In this document: one piece after another, positions 62,401 to 64,000 of the stretch
Position numbering within the stretch: position 1 is the first letter of the stretch
How the letters are laid out: every line of letters starts with the position of its first letter
Assembly (NCBI GenBank): GCA_013399695.1
Contig: VXAU01001352.1
Location: 1 to 64,000, forward strand
Direction of reading: 5' to 3'
Source of the DNA: Formicarius rufipectus
Taxonomy: Eukaryota; Chordata; Aves; Passeriformes; Formicariidae
DNA: 64,000 bases
Position numbers and translations under genes: made by a program
Notes under the pieces: model-generated
The model's database searches: none
Told to the model about the DNA's origin: nothing
The model's input: only the letters and a program-made list of their open reading frames with translations

Positions 62401-63536
62401 TTCCTGTACTTTAATATGAGATTCTACAGACAACCAAGAAAATCTGAGTATCAGTTAAGCAGTAATAGTGTCTCCCATTCAGAGGAATTTTGAAGTTCAT
62501 AATTTTTGTTTTATTGGCTGGATTCTTTGATCTATCTCAAGACCATACACAAGACCAGTAATATGAGAGGAGTCTAAGAGAAGGAAGTAAGGTAAGTTTA
62601 AAGATGGTCAACCAGATATGAGATGATTACTAATTCCCAGAAAAAATAAGATTTTGCAAAATACAGACTGAATTTTATGCTATTATTTGTAAAACATATT
62701 GAAGCTTCCTTTCTTCATCATGTCGTTCATTCAGCTCTAGATCAAGACACCTGTCACTGTCTACATGAATTGTGTGTCTCTCCTCATCATAGAGCCAGTG
62801 AACATCTCTTCAGTGCAACTTGTGAAGTCGGGAGAGCAATTAAGAAAGTCCAACAGTCAAAACCATTCACTCAGCCTAGCTGCCTAGTGCCTTTGGTGAC
62901 ACATCCTCTAATGGTAAATACAATTGGTCGTCAGGGACCTGCCATTTGCTGAGCAGCATTTGGAAGTCAGGGAGGACACACTATAGCCACAAGTGGCAAC
63001 AGATGCCAACATTAGGCGAGCGACTCACAATCCTGACAGCTATGCCCTTGCTGAAGGGTGCCATCCTGTGGGGCCTGGGACAGGTGGGCAGAGCCAGGGA
63101 CTGATAAGAGGCTTCACTGACAGCCCCCAATCTCGTGAGGGTTTGAACCAGACCCAGGGTCTGTCTGAGAGATCCAGAGCAGCAGCAGGAGATGCAGCCA
63201 AAACATGGGTCTCCTAAGCATGTGGATGAGCCTGGGGAGTAACTTATGCCAAGAGCTGAGCTAAAATGGGACTCCTGGTCCATGTGGAGGACCAGGGGAC
63301 CCAGACAGGACTGATCAGAGGCATTATGGCCCACAGATACACTCAGGAAACTGATGGGTTTCTATCCTGCCCTCCAGATCCCCCTGCCCAGTTCAGCACA
63401 GGTACTGGGGAACATCCAGCTCCTGGAAACACAGACACCCACAATTCAGGTGGTGTAACCTGGAACTGGATCACTCTCCAGGCGTGGGGTTCAGCAGCCA
63501 AAACACATGTGACTATTGCAGCTGGAGGCCACACGC
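56485..63536 (-). other. 5' part of window: AMPH intron 2
   Basis: No exon matching the expected AMPH exon 2 (KADETKDEQ...QNFKRQE region) is found here, so this is taken as intron 2. It contains the degraded SINE at 60.2 kb. A relatively GC-rich stretch at about 62,980-63,480 belongs to no family I recognise. Exons 1 and 2 and the promoter must lie to the right of the window. Confidence 0.65.
60184..60290 (-). mobile_element. Degraded tRNA-Ile/CR1-X SINE
   Basis: The left end 'actgaatattctgagttgga' is the same CR1-X-like tail. The right part 'cacaaccttggtgttatt' is the inverted tRNA-Ile T-arm/variable region. Internal deletions and substitutions make it older or more decayed than the copy at 47.6 kb. 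Confidence 0.75.
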
Positions 63537-63970
63537 TCACAGAATCACAGACTATGCTGAGTTGGAAGGGATCTACAAGGACCACTGAGTCCAGCTCCTG
63601 CTCTTGCACAAGACCATCTCCAAGAGTGACACCATGTGCCAAAACCCTCCTGCAGCTCTGGCAGCCTTGGTGCTGTGCCCAGTGCCCGGGGGAGCCTGGT
63701 CAGTGCCCACCCCCATCCTCTGGGGGAAGAACCTTTTCTAATATCCAACCTAAACCTGCCCTGACACAACTCCAGCCATTCCCTGGGTTCTGTCCCTGCT
63801 CCCCACAGAGCAGCAATCAGTGCCTGCCCTTCCTCTGCCCCTCCCAAGGAAGTTGGACCTGCAGTGAGGTTTGCCCTCAGTCTCCTCTTGTCAAACTGAA
63901 CACACCAAGTGCCCTCAGTGTCCTCACATGCTTCCCCTTCACATCTTTGCCGCCGTCCTTCGGATGCCAC
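63537..63970 (-). mobile_element. CR1-X-like LINE 3' fragment
   Basis: Starts 'tcacagaatcacagactatg', then 'ctgagttggaagggatctac', and follows the 47,060 copy block for block ('cagccttggtgctg', 'gaaccttttctaatat', 'ctgacacaactcca', 'gaacacaccaagtgccctca'). It may extend to the window edge. Minus-strand open frames here belong to the LINE. Confidence 0.88.
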
Positions 63971-64000
63971 AAGGTGCCAAAGAGGATCACAGAGCCAGCA

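Noticed and set aside
63545..63970. 141-codon minus-strand frame at the right edge
   Set aside because: It is CR1-X LINE sequence; the same frame fragments appear in the copy at 47.2-47.4 kb.
1..64000. CRISPR arrays, operons, prokaryotic promoters or phage-like elements
   Set aside because: No regularly spaced repeats or dense coding; the intron-exon structure and avian retroposons make this vertebrate DNA.

Overview
This is vertebrate nuclear DNA, most likely from a passerine bird. Evidence: small exons with GT/AG splice sites spread over about 49 kb, several CR1 LINE 3' ends (the dominant avian retroposon), and two reverse-oriented composite SINEs that join a tRNA-Ile-like head to a CR1-X-like tail. 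That architecture matches TguSINE1, described from songbirds.

The window holds one recognisable protein-coding gene, amphiphysin (AMPH), on the minus strand. I can place 21 coding exons, numbered 3-23 here on the assumption that two N-terminal exons lie beyond the right edge. They run from part of the N-BAR domain (56,484) to the stop codon (7,471-7,473). Reading phase is consistent through every junction. They encode 1,226 residues including a large cassette exon, or 633 without it; adding about 50 residues from exons 1-2 gives roughly 683, close to the classical neuronal protein.

Layout from right to left, which is gene order: 56.5-64 kb, intron 2 or upstream sequence with a SINE and a CR1; 43.7-56.5 kb, BAR-domain exons 3-9; 39.4-41.2 kb, proline-rich region and AP-2 motif (exons 10-11); 29.8-34.6 kb, clathrin box, then two 24-nt micro-exons, the first carrying the PWDLW clathrin W-box; 27.7-29.5 kb, a 1,779-nt symmetric cassette exon coding for 593 acidic, tryptophan-studded residues; 12.6-27.2 kb, small exons of the acidic linker; 7.5-10.3 kb, SH3 domain and stop; about 6.4-7.5 kb, the 3' UTR; 1-6.4 kb, intergenic DNA with a 934-bp solo LTR flanked by a 5-bp duplication.

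The protein would sense and bend membrane (BAR), recruit AP-2 and clathrin (linker) and bind dynamin (SH3) in synaptic-vesicle endocytosis. The most interesting element is the giant cassette exon. It is phase 0 at both ends, so including or skipping it switches the linker between a short form and a form almost twice as long, with many extra candidate adaptor-binding motifs. Large central inserts are, from memory, reported in retinal amphiphysin variants of mammals; whether this is the avian counterpart must be checked by alignment.

Assembly flaws: one N at 4,019 inside an LTR tandem repeat, and 13 Ns at 53,253-53,265 beside a poly-T tract.
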